Positions 1-7,205 are shown, counted from the first letter of the stretch. The stretch is 34,024 nucleotides of DNA from Microbacterium sp. 13-71-7 (GCF_002257455.1 NZ_NCKN01000010.1:1-34024); one strand, 5' to 3'. Notes: a model not told the origin generated them from the letters alone. Program-made: numbers and translations.

Positions 1-758
1 TCGGCGATCCGGTTCGGATGGGTGGACTTCGGGATCGCGGATCGGCCCTCCTCCAGGTGCCAGCGCAGCACGATCTGCGCCGGCGTCTTGCCGTACTTGG
101 TCGCCAGCTCCGTGATCACCGGGTGCTCGAGGACATTGCCCGCGCCGGGGGCGTCGGAGGGGCGGTAGCGGTGGATGCCGCCGATCGGCGACCACGCCTG
201 GGTGCGGATGCCGAGGGTCGTGTCGGCGTGCTGCACGGTGGCGTTGGTGAAGTAGGGGTGGAGCTCGACCTGGTTGATCGCCGGGACGACGGTCGTCTTG
301 TCGATGAGCCGGGTGAGGTGGTCGGGGCTGAAGTTCGCGACGCCGATCGCGCGGACCTTGCCCTCGGCGAGCTTGTGCTCCAGGAGCTGGTAGGCGGCGA
401 TGGTGTCGTCGAAGTCGGCCGGGGTGGGCTGGTGCAGCAGGTACAGGTCGACGTAGTCGACGCCGAGACGCCGCAGGCTGGCGTCGAAGCCGACCTCGGC
501 CTTGCCGTCGGCGTAGTCGCTGATCCACAGCTTGGACTCGATGACGATGTCGCTGCGGTCGATGCCGGAGGCGCGGATGCCTTCGCCGACCTCGCGCTCG
601 TTGCCGTAGGAGGCGGCGGTGTCGATGAGCCGGTAGCCGTCGTTCAGGGCGGTGGTGACGGCGGCGATGGTCTCGGCCGGCGGGGTCTGGAACACGCCGA
701 AGCCGAGGGCCGGGATCTCCAGCCCGTTGTTCAGCGTCACGGTGGTCTGGTCGGTCAT
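1..758 (-). CDS. Aldo/keto reductase, C-terminus cut by window edge
   Basis: NAD(P)H-dependent carbonyl reductase of the aldo/keto reductase superfamily, closest in feel to 2,5-diketo-gluconate-reductase-like AKR5 members; cytosolic. About 252 residues are visible and the family is usually 270-290, so the C-terminus lies outside the window. The catalytic tetrad can be read: Asp and Tyr in LIDTAASYGNE, Lys in ESKLWISDY, His in LYLLHQPTP. The NADP-binding IPKSTHPNRIA segment is at the truncated end. The ATG is preceded by GAAAGG with 7 bases between. It lies 46 bases downstream of the alcohol dehydrogenase on the same strand, so the two are probably co-transcribed. The physiological substrate cannot be told from sequence. 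Family assignment is firm. Confidence 0.93.
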   Translation of the reverse strand, partial: MTDQTTVTLNNGLEIPALGFGVFQTPPAETIAAVTTALNDGYRLIDTAASYGNEREVGEGIRASGIDRSDIVIESKLWISDYADGKAEVGFDASLRRLGVDYVDLYLLHQPTPADFDDTIAAYQLLEHKLAEGKVRAIGVANFSPDHLTRLIDKTTVVPAINQVELHPYFTNATVQHADTTLGIRTQAWSPIGGIHRYRPSDAPGAGNVLEHPVITELATKYGKTPAQIVLRWHLEEGRSAIPKSTHPNRIA

Positions 759-804
759 GGTGGTGCCTTTCGCAGTTGAGCGGTACGTCGACGGGAGGCC
801 GGGG

Positions 805-1854
805 TCAGGGGCGCACGAGGACCTTGAGGGCCTCGCGGTCGTCCATCGCCTGGTAGGCGGTGGCGATATCGGGCAGAGCGACGGCGCGGTCGAACACGCG
901 CCCGGGGTGGATCGACCCGTCGAGGACCTTCGGCAGGAGCGTCTCGATGTAGGCGCGGGCCGGGGCGACACCGCCGGTGAGCGTGATGTTCGGGAAGAAC
1001 ATCGCCTGCATGCCCACGTTCGCCTCGGTGTACTGCGGCACGCCGACGCGGGAGACGGTGCCGCCCTTGCGGACCACCCCGAAGGCCTGGTCGAACGCCT
1101 GCGGGAACCCGACGGCCTCGATGACGACGTGGGTGCCGTCCCCATTGGTGAGGTCCTTGACCTTGGCGATGCCCTCTTCGCCGCGCTCGGGCACGACGTC
1201 GGTCGCGCCGAACTCGACGCCGAGGTCGGTGCGGGCGGTGTGCCGGCCCATCAGGATGATCCGCGGCGCCCCCAGCAGCCTGGCCGACAGCACCGCGGAC
1301 AGGCCCACGGCGCCGTCGCCGATCACCGTCACCGTCGTGTGCTCGTTCACGCGGCCCTTCACGGCAGCGTGGTAGCCGGTGCACATCACATCCGAGAGGG
1401 TGAGCAGGTCCGGCAGCAGCTCGGAGTCCTCCGGGACTGGGAGCTTGACGAGGGTGCCGTCGGCTAGCGGGATGCGGACGGCTTCGGCCTGCCCGCCGCC
1501 GACGATGCCGGCCGCGTCGGTGGAGCCCCAGGTGCCGCCGTGTCGGCAGGCGGTGTGCAGGCCCTCGCGGCAGAAGTCGCAGGTGTTGTCGGCCCACACG
1601 AACGGGGCGAGCACCAGGTCGCCCTGCTTCACGGTCGACACGTCGGCGCCGGTGTCCTCGACGATGCCGAGGAACTCGTGCCCCATCCGGGCGATACCGC
1701 TGCGGATGCCGCCGCCGTGGAAGGCGTGCAGATCCGAGCCGCACACGCACGACAGCGTGATCCGCACGATCGCATCAGTCGGGGTCAGGATCGTCGGGGT
1801 CTCGGTCTCCTCGACGCGAACGTCACCGGGGCCGTACATGAACGTGGCAAGCAT
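805..1854 (-). CDS. Zinc-dependent alcohol dehydrogenase (MDR family)
   Basis: Medium-chain NAD(P)-dependent dehydrogenase of 349 residues, oxidising an alcohol or reducing an aldehyde in the cytosol. Catalytic-zinc ligands are visible as C38 (CVCGSD) and H59 (MGHEFLG). The structural-zinc lobe has only three cysteines (C92, C95, C103), with Asp89 where the fourth usually sits, a pattern I believe occurs in this subfamily. The Rossmann motif GDGAVG is at 179-184. I chose the ATG reading MLATFMYGPG because GGAAAGG lies ten bases upstream and homology begins immediately; the frame stays open further upstream but without similarity. It is the first gene of the minus-strand pair with the aldo/keto reductase and diverges from the XRE regulator at 2008, its likely controller. 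The substrate is unknown. Confidence 0.94.
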   Translation of the reverse strand: MLATFMYGPGDVRVEETETPTILTPTDAIVRITLSCVCGSDLHAFHGGGIRSGIARMGHEFLGIVEDTGADVSTVKQGDLVLAPFVWADNTCDFCREGLHTACRHGGTWGSTDAAGIVGGGQAEAVRIPLADGTLVKLPVPEDSELLPDLLTLSDVMCTGYHAAVKGRVNEHTTVTVIGDGAVGLSAVLSARLLGAPRIILMGRHTARTDLGVEFGATDVVPERGEEGIAKVKDLTNGDGTHVVIEAVGFPQAFDQAFGVVRKGGTVSRVGVPQYTEANVGMQAMFFPNITLTGGVAPARAYIETLLPKVLDGSIHPGRVFDRAVALPDIATAYQAMDDREALKVLVRP

Positions 1855-1929
1855 CAGGGTCGTGCCTTTCCGGGTCGTGGCGGGCAGCCGGGCGCGGCCA
1901 CTCGCACAATCCACTGTCCCGGCTTCCAC

Positions 1930-1968
1930 GCTGGCACGACAGTTGCCCGTGACCCAGGTACTGCCAGC
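1930..1968. promoter_or_regulatory. Divergent intergenic region with a spaced inverted repeat
   Basis: Between the alcohol dehydrogenase (start 1854) and the XRE regulator (start 2008), perfect 7-base arms GCTGGCA (1930-1936) and TGCCAGC (1962-1968) are separated by 25 bases. Arm centres are 32 bases apart, about three helical turns. This is compatible with an operator for the divergently encoded XRE protein, but the arms are short and no binding evidence exists. Confidence 0.35.
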
Positions 1969-1994
1969 CCATCCCAGAGCTGGGCCGAGCCGCC

Positions 1995-2000
1995 TACCGT
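1995..2000 (+). promoter_or_regulatory. Candidate -10 element for the XRE regulator
   Basis: TACCGT lies seven bases before the ATG at 2008, with no Shine-Dalgarno sequence in between. The placement suggests a transcript starting at or next to the start codon (leaderless). No convincing -35 was seen. Confidence 0.4.
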
Positions 2001-2007
2001 GGTGGGT

Positions 2008-2916
2008 ATGGATCATCGCAGCGAGGTGCAGGACTTCCTGCGCACCCGGCGCGCCCGGCTCACCCCCGAGCGGGCCAACCTGATCGCCGGCGGCAACCGG
2101 CGGGTGCCGGGGCTGCGCCGGGAAGAGGTCGCGCTGCTGGCCGGGGTGAGCGTGGACTACTACGCCCAGCTCGAGCGCGGCGACCTCGGCGGCGCCTCCG
2201 ACGAGGTCCTCGACGCGCTTGTCCGCGCCCTGCAACTGGACGAGGCCGAGACCGCCCACCTGTTCGACCTGGCCCGCGCGGCCCATCCGCGCCCGGTGCG
2301 CCGCAAGCGGCCGGCCCGGAACAACGACGTGCGGCCCAGCCTGCAGCGCTTCCTGGACGCGATCACCGACGCGCCGGCCTGGGTGCGCGACGAGCACATG
2401 GACTTCATCGCCACCAACCGGCTCGGCCGGGCGCTGAACGCGCCGCTGTTCGACAATCCGCGGCGGCCGGTGAACAACGCCCGCTTCGTGTTCCTCCAAG
2501 AAGAGGAATCGCGGGCGTTCTACATCGACTGGGACAAGGGCGCCGACGACATCGTCGCGGCGATGCGCTCCTATGCCGGCGGGCACCCGCACGACAAGCA
2601 GCTCACCGACCTGATCGGCGAGCTCGTCACCCGCTCGGAGGCGTTCCGCACCCGGTGGGCGGCGCACAACGTGCGCTACCACCGCACCGGCATCAAGCGC
2701 CTCCACCACCCGATCGTCGGCGACCTCGAGCTGAGCTATGAGGGTCTGGATCTGCCGGCCGACCCGGGCTGGCACCTCTACACGTTCACCGCGGCGCCGG
2801 CCAGCGCCTCCGAGGAACGGCTGAAGCTGCTGGCCAGCTGGGCCGCGACCATAGAGAAGGAGCCTGACGCTATGAGCGCACCCGTCGAAACCCCGGAACA
2901 AAGGCCGTTCGCATGA
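2008..2916 (+). CDS. XRE-family regulator with MmyB-like ligand-binding domain
   Basis: DNA-binding transcription regulator of 302 residues. An N-terminal helix-turn-helix (about 10-65) carries the subfamily hallmark RRVPGLRREEVALLAGVS followed by YYAQLERG. The rest (about 105-290) matches the MmyB-like PAS-type ligand-binding domain, including DAITDAPAWVRDEHMDFIATN and a conserved RWAAHNVR segment. Such regulators commonly sit next to oxidoreductases and control them. Here it is divergent to the alcohol dehydrogenase/aldo-keto reductase pair and overlaps the next gene by ATGA (2913-2916), so it also heads the plus-strand operon. ATG 2008 was chosen because the domain begins there and a -10-like TACCGT lies seven bases upstream. 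The inducer is unknown. Confidence 0.93.
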   Translation: MDHRSEVQDFLRTRRARLTPERANLIAGGNRRVPGLRREEVALLAGVSVDYYAQLERGDLGGASDEVLDALVRALQLDEAETAHLFDLARAAHPRPVRRKRPARNNDVRPSLQRFLDAITDAPAWVRDEHMDFIATNRLGRALNAPLFDNPRRPVNNARFVFLQEEESRAFYIDWDKGADDIVAAMRSYAGGHPHDKQLTDLIGELVTRSEAFRTRWAAHNVRYHRTGIKRLHHPIVGDLELSYEGLDLPADPGWHLYTFTAAPASASEERLKLLASWAATIEKEPDAMSAPVETPEQRPFA

Positions 2917-3290
2917 GCACATGGACCGACGCTGAGCTGACCACCGTCGATGCCGTCGACGAGCTGTACGTCGCCTCCGTTCGGCCCGATGGCACCATGA
3001 CCCGGCCGGTGACGATCTGGGCGGTGCGCGTGGACGACCGCGTCTACCTCCGCTCCGTCCACGGCCGGGGCGCCAACTGGTTCAAGGCCACCCGAGCGTC
3101 GGGGCTCGGGCACGTCAGCATCGGCGGCGTCGAGCGCGACGTGATCTTCACCGAGATCACCGACGACGCCGAGCAGGCCCAGATTAGCCAGGCGTATCAG
3201 GCCAAGTATGGCCGCTACGCGAAGTCCATCGTCGACTCCACCCGCACCCCCGACGCCCTCGCCGCGACCCTACTCGCGATCCCCCGATAG
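2913..3290 (+). CDS. DUF2255 family protein
   Basis: Small cytosolic protein of 125 residues matching the DUF2255 family, which resembles flavin-binding split-barrel nitroreductase-like proteins. Visible features are the TWAV/TIWAVRVDDRVYLRSVHGR strand pair, WFKATRASG and a C-terminal YQAKYGRYAKSIVDS segment. The function is not established; a flavin- or deazaflavin-related role is only an inference from the fold family. The start overlaps the stop of the XRE gene (ATGA), implying translational coupling. The flavodoxin gene begins 28 bases after its stop. DUF2255 genes often accompany XRE regulators and short reductases in actinobacterial cassettes, as here. Confidence 0.85.
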   Translation: MSTWTDAELTTVDAVDELYVASVRPDGTMTRPVTIWAVRVDDRVYLRSVHGRGANWFKATRASGLGHVSIGGVERDVIFTEITDDAEQAQISQAYQAKYGRYAKSIVDSTRTPDALAATLLAIPR

Positions 3291-3318
3291 CGGGCGCTCC
3301 GAGGCGAGCAGGCCAGCA

Positions 3319-4020
3319 ATGGCACATCCGGCGTCGGGTCTCCCGCGGCGCTTCGTCCTTCTCCTGGGCCTCGGGACGCTCGCCGCCGGCGTCCTGGCCG
3401 CGTGCACCCCGAAAGGCACGGATTCCATGCCACCCTCCAGCACTCCCCCCACCGGCATCGCACCATCGGCTGGCGGGGGCAACGGTCCGACGTCGTCCGG
3501 CAAACGGGTGCTGCTGGCCTACTTCTCCCGGGCCGGCGAGAACTACCACTACGGCAGCCGCGTCGACCTCGACGTCGGCAACACCCAGGTGCTCGCCGAG
3601 ATGCTCGCCGGGGCCGTCTCGGTCGACGTGTTCCGGATCGTGGCCGCCGACCCATACCCGCACGACTACGACCAGACCGTGGCCCGCAACCTGGAAGAAG
3701 AACAAGACGACGCGCGCCCCCGGATCACCGGCGACCTGCCCGACCTGGGCGGCTACGACACCATCCTGCTCGGCTCCCCTGTATGGAACAGCCAACCGCC
3801 AATGATCATGCGCACCTTCATCGACGCCCTGGATTGGACTGGGAAGACGGTGCAGCCCTTCGTCACCTACGCAGTCAGCCGCATGGGCGCGGTCCAGCGC
3901 GACTACACCCAATGGTGCCAAGGCGCCACCGTCGGCGACGGGCTCGCCATCCAAGGCGAGACCGTCAACGACGCTCGTGATCAGACGGAGGACTGGCTAC
4001 GGCAGATCAAGCTGGTCTGA
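3319..4020 (+). CDS. Flavodoxin-like lipoprotein
   Basis: Flavodoxin-fold protein of 233 residues, predicted to be exported and lipid-anchored. The N-terminus has twin Arg (PRRF, 9-12), a hydrophobic stretch and a lipobox ending LAAC with Cys29. A Ser/Pro/Gly-rich linker follows, then the flavodoxin domain from about residue 62: LLAYFSRAGEN is the FMN phosphate loop, and LLGSPVWNSQPP is the second FMN loop. It probably carries electrons via FMN. Lipoprotein flavodoxins of this type recur next to aldo/keto reductases and alcohol dehydrogenases. The ATG at 3319 gives the shortest plausible leader; the frame is open upstream but overlaps DUF2255 and is not signal-like. It is convergent with the MFS remnant, whose stop lies 11 bases away. 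Confidence 0.9.
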   Translation: MAHPASGLPRRFVLLLGLGTLAAGVLAACTPKGTDSMPPSSTPPTGIAPSAGGGNGPTSSGKRVLLAYFSRAGENYHYGSRVDLDVGNTQVLAEMLAGAVSVDVFRIVAADPYPHDYDQTVARNLEEEQDDARPRITGDLPDLGGYDTILLGSPVWNSQPPMIMRTFIDALDWTGKTVQPFVTYAVSRMGAVQRDYTQWCQGATVGDGLAIQGETVNDARDQTEDWLRQIKLV

Positions 4021-4031
4021 ACTCACGCGCT

Positions 4032-4436
4032 TTACCCGTCCGGACCTCGTCGAATCGGGCGAAGCAGTGCGATGCAGGGAACGATCGCGGTCGCTGCGAA
4101 GACTGAGAGACCGGCGAACGCGACGGAGTATCCGAGGAGCTCGATCGCCGTACCCGAGAGCACAGCGCCGACGTCGCCCCCCGAGGGGGTGGGCAGCAGA
4201 GACCCGGCGGTGTAGGCGGCGATGATCGCGCCGCCAGCGGCCGCGAATCCAGTGCCGAGATCCTCGGCAAACAGCGGCGGGGTCGGGGTGAGCATGAACG
4301 TCATGCAATACATGAACACCGCGCTGACGAGCAACAGGATGAATTGGGACGTCCAGAGGGGCTCGCGAGACGGTCGCCGACGCCTCGAGGGCGCCGGAAG
4401 GTCGAAGCGTTCTCTGGGCCTACACGCACGTACCCG
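4032..4436 (-). pseudogene. MFS transporter remnant, internally deleted
   Basis: The frame starts with a cytoplasmic lead and TM1 of a major facilitator protein (EPLWTSQFILLLLVSAVFM, then PLFAEDLG). After only a few residues it passes into what looks like the last two membrane segments (GGDVGAVLSG, IELLGYSVAF, ending ALLRPIRRGPDG). About 134 codons remain of an expected 400, implying an in-frame internal deletion that joins helix 1 to the C-terminal end. The upstream side has no ATG: an in-frame TAG at 4437-4439 precedes the coding-like stretch, and only internal TTG/ATG codons within TM1 could start. It is therefore almost certainly non-functional. It sits tail to tail with the flavodoxin gene. 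The MFS family is clear; the original substrate is not. Confidence 0.75.
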
Positions 4437-4440
4437 CTAG

Positions 4441-4772
4441 ATCCGATCGAGACACGGCAGACGTGATCTTGGACCGGATCGAGCTTGTGGCCCCGGGACG
4501 ACGTGACCGCGTGCTCGCGGTGCATTCGACCACCGCGGCCGGTCTGGAGGCGCACGGCATGAACTTCATCGGGGCGACATCTCGTCCGGCGCGGTCCGTG
4601 ACACCCGGCCCGAGGATCCACGGCATGGCCGGATTCCACGCGGCGCGCGTGGCTTTGGCGGATCTTCAGATCGAACTACCTCTCTGAGCCTCGGGACAGT
4701 CCCTTACTGATCCTCGCCTTCGAGCGTGACCGCGTTTCTATCAGCCCGACCCCCATCCGACTGCCACGATGG
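4441..4772. other. Gene-poor stretch with a decayed reading frame
   Basis: About 330 bases without a convincing gene. A plus-strand frame from GTG 4463 to TGA 4687 (74 codons) shows partly ordered sequence (ILDRIELVAPGRRDRVL, HGMNFIGAT, RIHGMAGFH) that looks like the tail of a small enzyme domain, possibly a monooxygenase-like ferredoxin-fold protein; this is a guess. It has no ribosome binding site, and its start region abuts the MFS remnant. Together they suggest a rearranged, decaying patch inside the island. From 4690 to 4772 I see nothing recognisable. Confidence 0.4.
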
Positions 4773-5483
4773 CTAGCTGCGGCGCCCGCGGGGGCCGGGT
4801 GGGAGCAGACCGCGGGAGCGGGCGCGCACGAGCCAACCCTGTGCGGTGGGGTGGGCGACGCCGTTGATGTCGGCCATCGTCATCGCCGGATTCACATCGC
4901 CGCGCGCCGACAGCCGGCCGTACTGCAGGGCGACGAGCTCGTAGAAGTCGGGGGTCCGCTTCGGGTCGCCGATCGGCTTGAGCAGGTCGCGCTCGCTGAC
5001 CTTCCGGCCGGAAGGCAGCACGATCTTGCCCCCGGCGATCGTCTGTGTGCGCTTCATCGCGAACAACCGCTCGTTGATCGCGGCCTCGATGCGCGCGGTC
5101 GGCAGGTTGCGCAGGTCCTGGCTGGTGACGGGGTCACCCGGCCGCCACGGCATGTAGAGAACGCCGGTAATGCGCACTTCCTCTGGAACGGCGTAGATCT
5201 GGCGCTGGAGGCGGATGAGCACCCGGGTCGCCGTGGCGGTGTGCTCGATGTAGCGCCAGCGGCCGTCGATCGTCTCGTTCTGCTCCGACTCGCGCTGCGC
5301 TCGTCGATCCCTCTCCCCCAGTGCCTGGTCGTCGTAACCGATGATCGCGTCGATCTGCGCGCTCGGGTCGTCCTCGCCGCCGCTGGGGAACCGGTCCGGC
5401 AGATACCAGCCCTGCGGCAGGTCAGCCTGGACGAGCAGGCCGTCGTAGGACTGGTCGCCGGGGTGTCGTGGGGATTCGGGCAC
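4773..5483 (-). CDS. Island-associated protein with C-terminal helix-turn-helix
   Basis: Protein of 236 residues with no recognised enzymatic motif. The N-terminal two thirds is polar, with a beta-rich centre (RWRYIEHTATATRVLIRLQ, VPEEVRITGVLYMPWRPGD). The C-terminal ~60 residues (YELVALQYGRLSARGDVNP, IADINGVAHPTAQGWLVRAR, RGLLPPGPRGRR) look like a helix-turn-helix with the GV-x2-PTAQGWLVRAR recognition helix and LLPP tail seen next to actinobacterial phage and integrative-element genes. The start is GTG 5483: TACACT lies exactly six bases upstream, so the transcript is probably leaderless. It diverges from the excisionase-integrase pair across a 16-base inverted repeat and could be the element's transcriptional controller. 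Function otherwise unknown. Confidence 0.8.
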   Translation of the reverse strand: MPESPRHPGDQSYDGLLVQADLPQGWYLPDRFPSGGEDDPSAQIDAIIGYDDQALGERDRRAQRESEQNETIDGRWRYIEHTATATRVLIRLQRQIYAVPEEVRITGVLYMPWRPGDPVTSQDLRNLPTARIEAAINERLFAMKRTQTIAGGKIVLPSGRKVSERDLLKPIGDPKRTPDFYELVALQYGRLSARGDVNPAMTMADINGVAHPTAQGWLVRARSRGLLPPGPRGRRS

Positions 5484-5489
5484 ATCCCG

Positions 5490-5495
5490 AGTGTA
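5490..5495 (-). promoter_or_regulatory. Candidate leaderless -10 for the island HTH gene
   Basis: On the minus strand TACACT is followed by six bases (CGGGAT) and then the GTG start at 5483. There is no purine-rich ribosome binding site. The same geometry occurs at four other genes in the window. Confidence 0.5.
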
Positions 5496-5547
5496 CCGAG
5501 CGAGCCGCGCATCTAAAACGCTTGCTGTTCTTGGCGAGTCGTGATTT

Positions 5548-5589
5548 ACTCTAAGACGTTAGCTTCCACATTGGCTAACATCTTAGTGT
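5548..5589. promoter_or_regulatory. 16-base inverted repeat, probable operator of the integration module
   Basis: Left arm 5548-5563 and right arm 5574-5589 are imperfect inverted copies (14 of 16 positions, sharing CTAAGA and GTTAGC), separated by ten bases. The region is AT-rich compared with its surroundings. A plus-strand -10 candidate TAACAT (5576-5581) lies inside the right arm, and a minus-strand TAGAGT inside the left arm. It occupies the gap between the divergent HTH gene and the excisionase/integrase genes, so a protein bound here could control both directions. An Xis binding role is also possible. Confidence 0.6.
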
Positions 5590-5604
5590 TCTGGAGGTCG
5601 CGAC

Positions 5605-5817
5605 TTGGACGAGAGCGCAGCGCGGGTCGCCGAGCAGGAGCCGACGAGGCTGTTCTACTCCGAGGAGGAGACGGCGACGCTGCTCGGCATCCATCGCACG
5701 ACCCTGCGCACGCTCGCCTTGGACGGCCGCGCCCCGGTCGAGCCGGTCCAACTCACCGAGCACAAGCGCGTCTACCGGCGCGTCGACGTCGAGCGCCTCG
5801 CTGGGCTCCGGCAGTAG
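5605..5817 (+). CDS. Excisionase-like small DNA-binding protein
   Basis: Small MerR-type winged HTH protein of 70 residues, matching the HTH_17/excisionase family: FYSEEETATLLGIHRTTLRTLALDGRAP forms the helix-turn-helix, and VYRRVDVERLAG the wing and last helix. It presumably binds the element's attachment region to direct excision by the adjacent recombinase, or acts as its regulator. The start is TTG 5605: GGAGG at 5593-5597 lies seven bases upstream, which decides the choice since no ATG is available before the domain. The stop TAG overlaps the AGGAG that serves the integrase gene, so the two genes are tightly coupled. Confidence 0.85.
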   Translation: MDESAARVAEQEPTRLFYSEEETATLLGIHRTTLRTLALDGRAPVEPVQLTEHKRVYRRVDVERLAGLRQ

Positions 5818-5825
5818 GAGCGGGC

Positions 5826-6953
5826 ATGGGCAGCATCGAGTCCTACGAGACGACCAACGGTCGTCGCTACCGCGCGCTGTACCGGCGGCCGGACAAGAAG
5901 CAGACGCAGAAGCGCGGCTTCACGACCAAGAAGGCGGCCGAGCTGTTCCTGGCGACCACCGAGGTCGACATCGCCCAGGGCCGCTATCTCGACCCGGCGC
6001 TGGCGCGGGTGACGGTGGCCGACTGGCTGCAGACCTGGCTCGGCGCTCGAGGCGACCTGCGGGCGACGACCCGCAGCCGGGTCGAGAACATCGTCGAGAA
6101 GCACATCGTCCCGGAACTGGGGAAGATCCCGATCGGGAACCTGACCCGGCTGCGCGTGCAGGAGTGGGCCTCGGCGCTGCCAGGTGCGCCGGCGACCGTG
6201 CGGAAGATCGTCAACGTGCTCTCCGGGGCGCTGCGCTTCGCCGTCGAGGACGGCCGGCTGCCGTCCAACCCCGCGCAGCGGCTCAAGCTGCCGAAGCCGA
6301 CCAAGTCGCGCAAGCGCTACCTGTCCCACGATCAGGTCGCCGCGCTCGCCCAGGCGATCGACCGGGTGAAGGACGGGCGTGAGCACGGCTACGGCCTCGT
6401 GGTGCTCGTGCTCGCCTACTGCGGGCTCCGCTGGGGCGAGCTGTCGGGGCTGCGCATCCGCGACCTCGACCTCGACGCGAAGCACCCCCGGCTGACGGTC
6501 GAGCAGACCGTCGTCGCGGACAAGGGCTATCAGCGCATCGAGCCGCCCAAGGACTACGAGCACCGGAGCATCCCGATTCCCGCGTTCCTCGTCGGGCTGC
6601 TGCGCGTGCAGGTCGCCGGGCGCCCCGGCGACGCCCCGGTGTTCTACGGGATCCGCACCGGCACATGGCTGCGGAACCACGTCTTCCGGGTCGGCTGGTT
6701 CGACGACGCGGCAACCTCGATCGGGCTCAAGGGACTGACCCCGCACGAGCTGCGGCACACGGCCGCCTCGCTGGCCGTCAGTGCCGGCGCGAACGTCAAG
6801 GCGGTGCAGCGGATGCTCGGGCACGCCTCGGCCGCGGTGACCCTCGACGTCTACGCCGACCTGTTCGACGACGACCTCGACAGTGTTGCCACGGCGCTCG
6901 ATGCCGCAGCGATGCAAACAAGTGTTGCCAATCTGTTGCCACGAGCCGCATAG
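5826..6953 (+). CDS. Tyrosine recombinase (site-specific integrase)
   Basis: Phage/ICE-type integrase of 375 residues that cuts and rejoins att sites. The order is an N-terminal AP2-like arm-binding domain (GSIESYETTNGRRYRALYRRP), a SAM-like core-binding domain (about 62-160) and a catalytic domain. Active-site residues are visible: R202 (CGLRWGEL), K242 (PPKDYEHRS), H307 and R310 (LTPHELRHTAAS), H333 (MLGHAS) and nucleophile Y343 (DVYADL). All are intact, so it should be active. AGGAG at 5816-5820 lies just before ATG 5826. It ends about 60 bases from the 3' end of a tRNA-Glu gene, which is the likely integration target. A bidirectional terminator separates them. Confidence 0.95.
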   Translation: MGSIESYETTNGRRYRALYRRPDKKQTQKRGFTTKKAAELFLATTEVDIAQGRYLDPALARVTVADWLQTWLGARGDLRATTRSRVENIVEKHIVPELGKIPIGNLTRLRVQEWASALPGAPATVRKIVNVLSGALRFAVEDGRLPSNPAQRLKLPKPTKSRKRYLSHDQVAALAQAIDRVKDGREHGYGLVVLVLAYCGLRWGELSGLRIRDLDLDAKHPRLTVEQTVVADKGYQRIEPPKDYEHRSIPIPAFLVGLLRVQVAGRPGDAPVFYGIRTGTWLRNHVFRVGWFDDAATSIGLKGLTPHELRHTAASLAVSAGANVKAVQRMLGHASAAVTLDVYADLFDDDLDSVATALDAAAMQTSVANLLPRAA

Positions 6954-6983
6954 AGCCGATTTGCGGGTCATTGCAGAAACGCG

Positions 6984-7009
6984 AAAACCCCCGGATGACC
7001 GGGGGTTTT
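6984..7009. terminator. Bidirectional rho-independent terminator
   Basis: A perfect 11-base stem (AAAACCCCCGG / CCGGGGGTTTT) with loop ATGA. It is followed by T-rich tracts on both strands, so it can end the integrase transcript on the plus strand and the tRNA-Glu transcript on the minus strand. Confidence 0.88.
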
Positions 7010-7013
7010 CTGT

Positions 7014-7089
7014 TGGTGACCCCAGCGGGATTCGAACCCGCGTTACCGCCGTGAGAGGGCGGCGTACTAGGCCGCTATACGATGGGGCC
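7014..7089 (-). tRNA. tRNA-Glu (anticodon CTC)
   Basis: A complete cloverleaf can be folded. The acceptor stem GGCCCCA/TGGGGTC has one G-T pair. There is a D arm, an anticodon stem CCGCC/GGCGG with loop CTCTCAC giving CTC, and a T arm with GTTCGAATC. The discriminator A and a genomically encoded CCA (7014-7016) follow. The 3' end faces the integrase gene, making this the likely attB of the integrated element. The gene is intact, as expected when the element carries a replacement 3' end. Confidence 0.96.
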
Positions 7090-7205
7090 GTCTTGGCGAT
7101 CCGTTTCCGTCTCGCGACAACCGTTCAAGTATGACATGACCCCCAGCGGCCGCCAAATCGAGCCGGGCCGGACGCGAACCCCGGGTGTGTCGCGCCCTGC
7201 AGGAT

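Noticed and set aside
5826-6953. Possibility that the integrase is an inactive remnant
   Set aside because: All six catalytic residues (R202, K242, H307, R310, H333, Y343) are present and length is normal.
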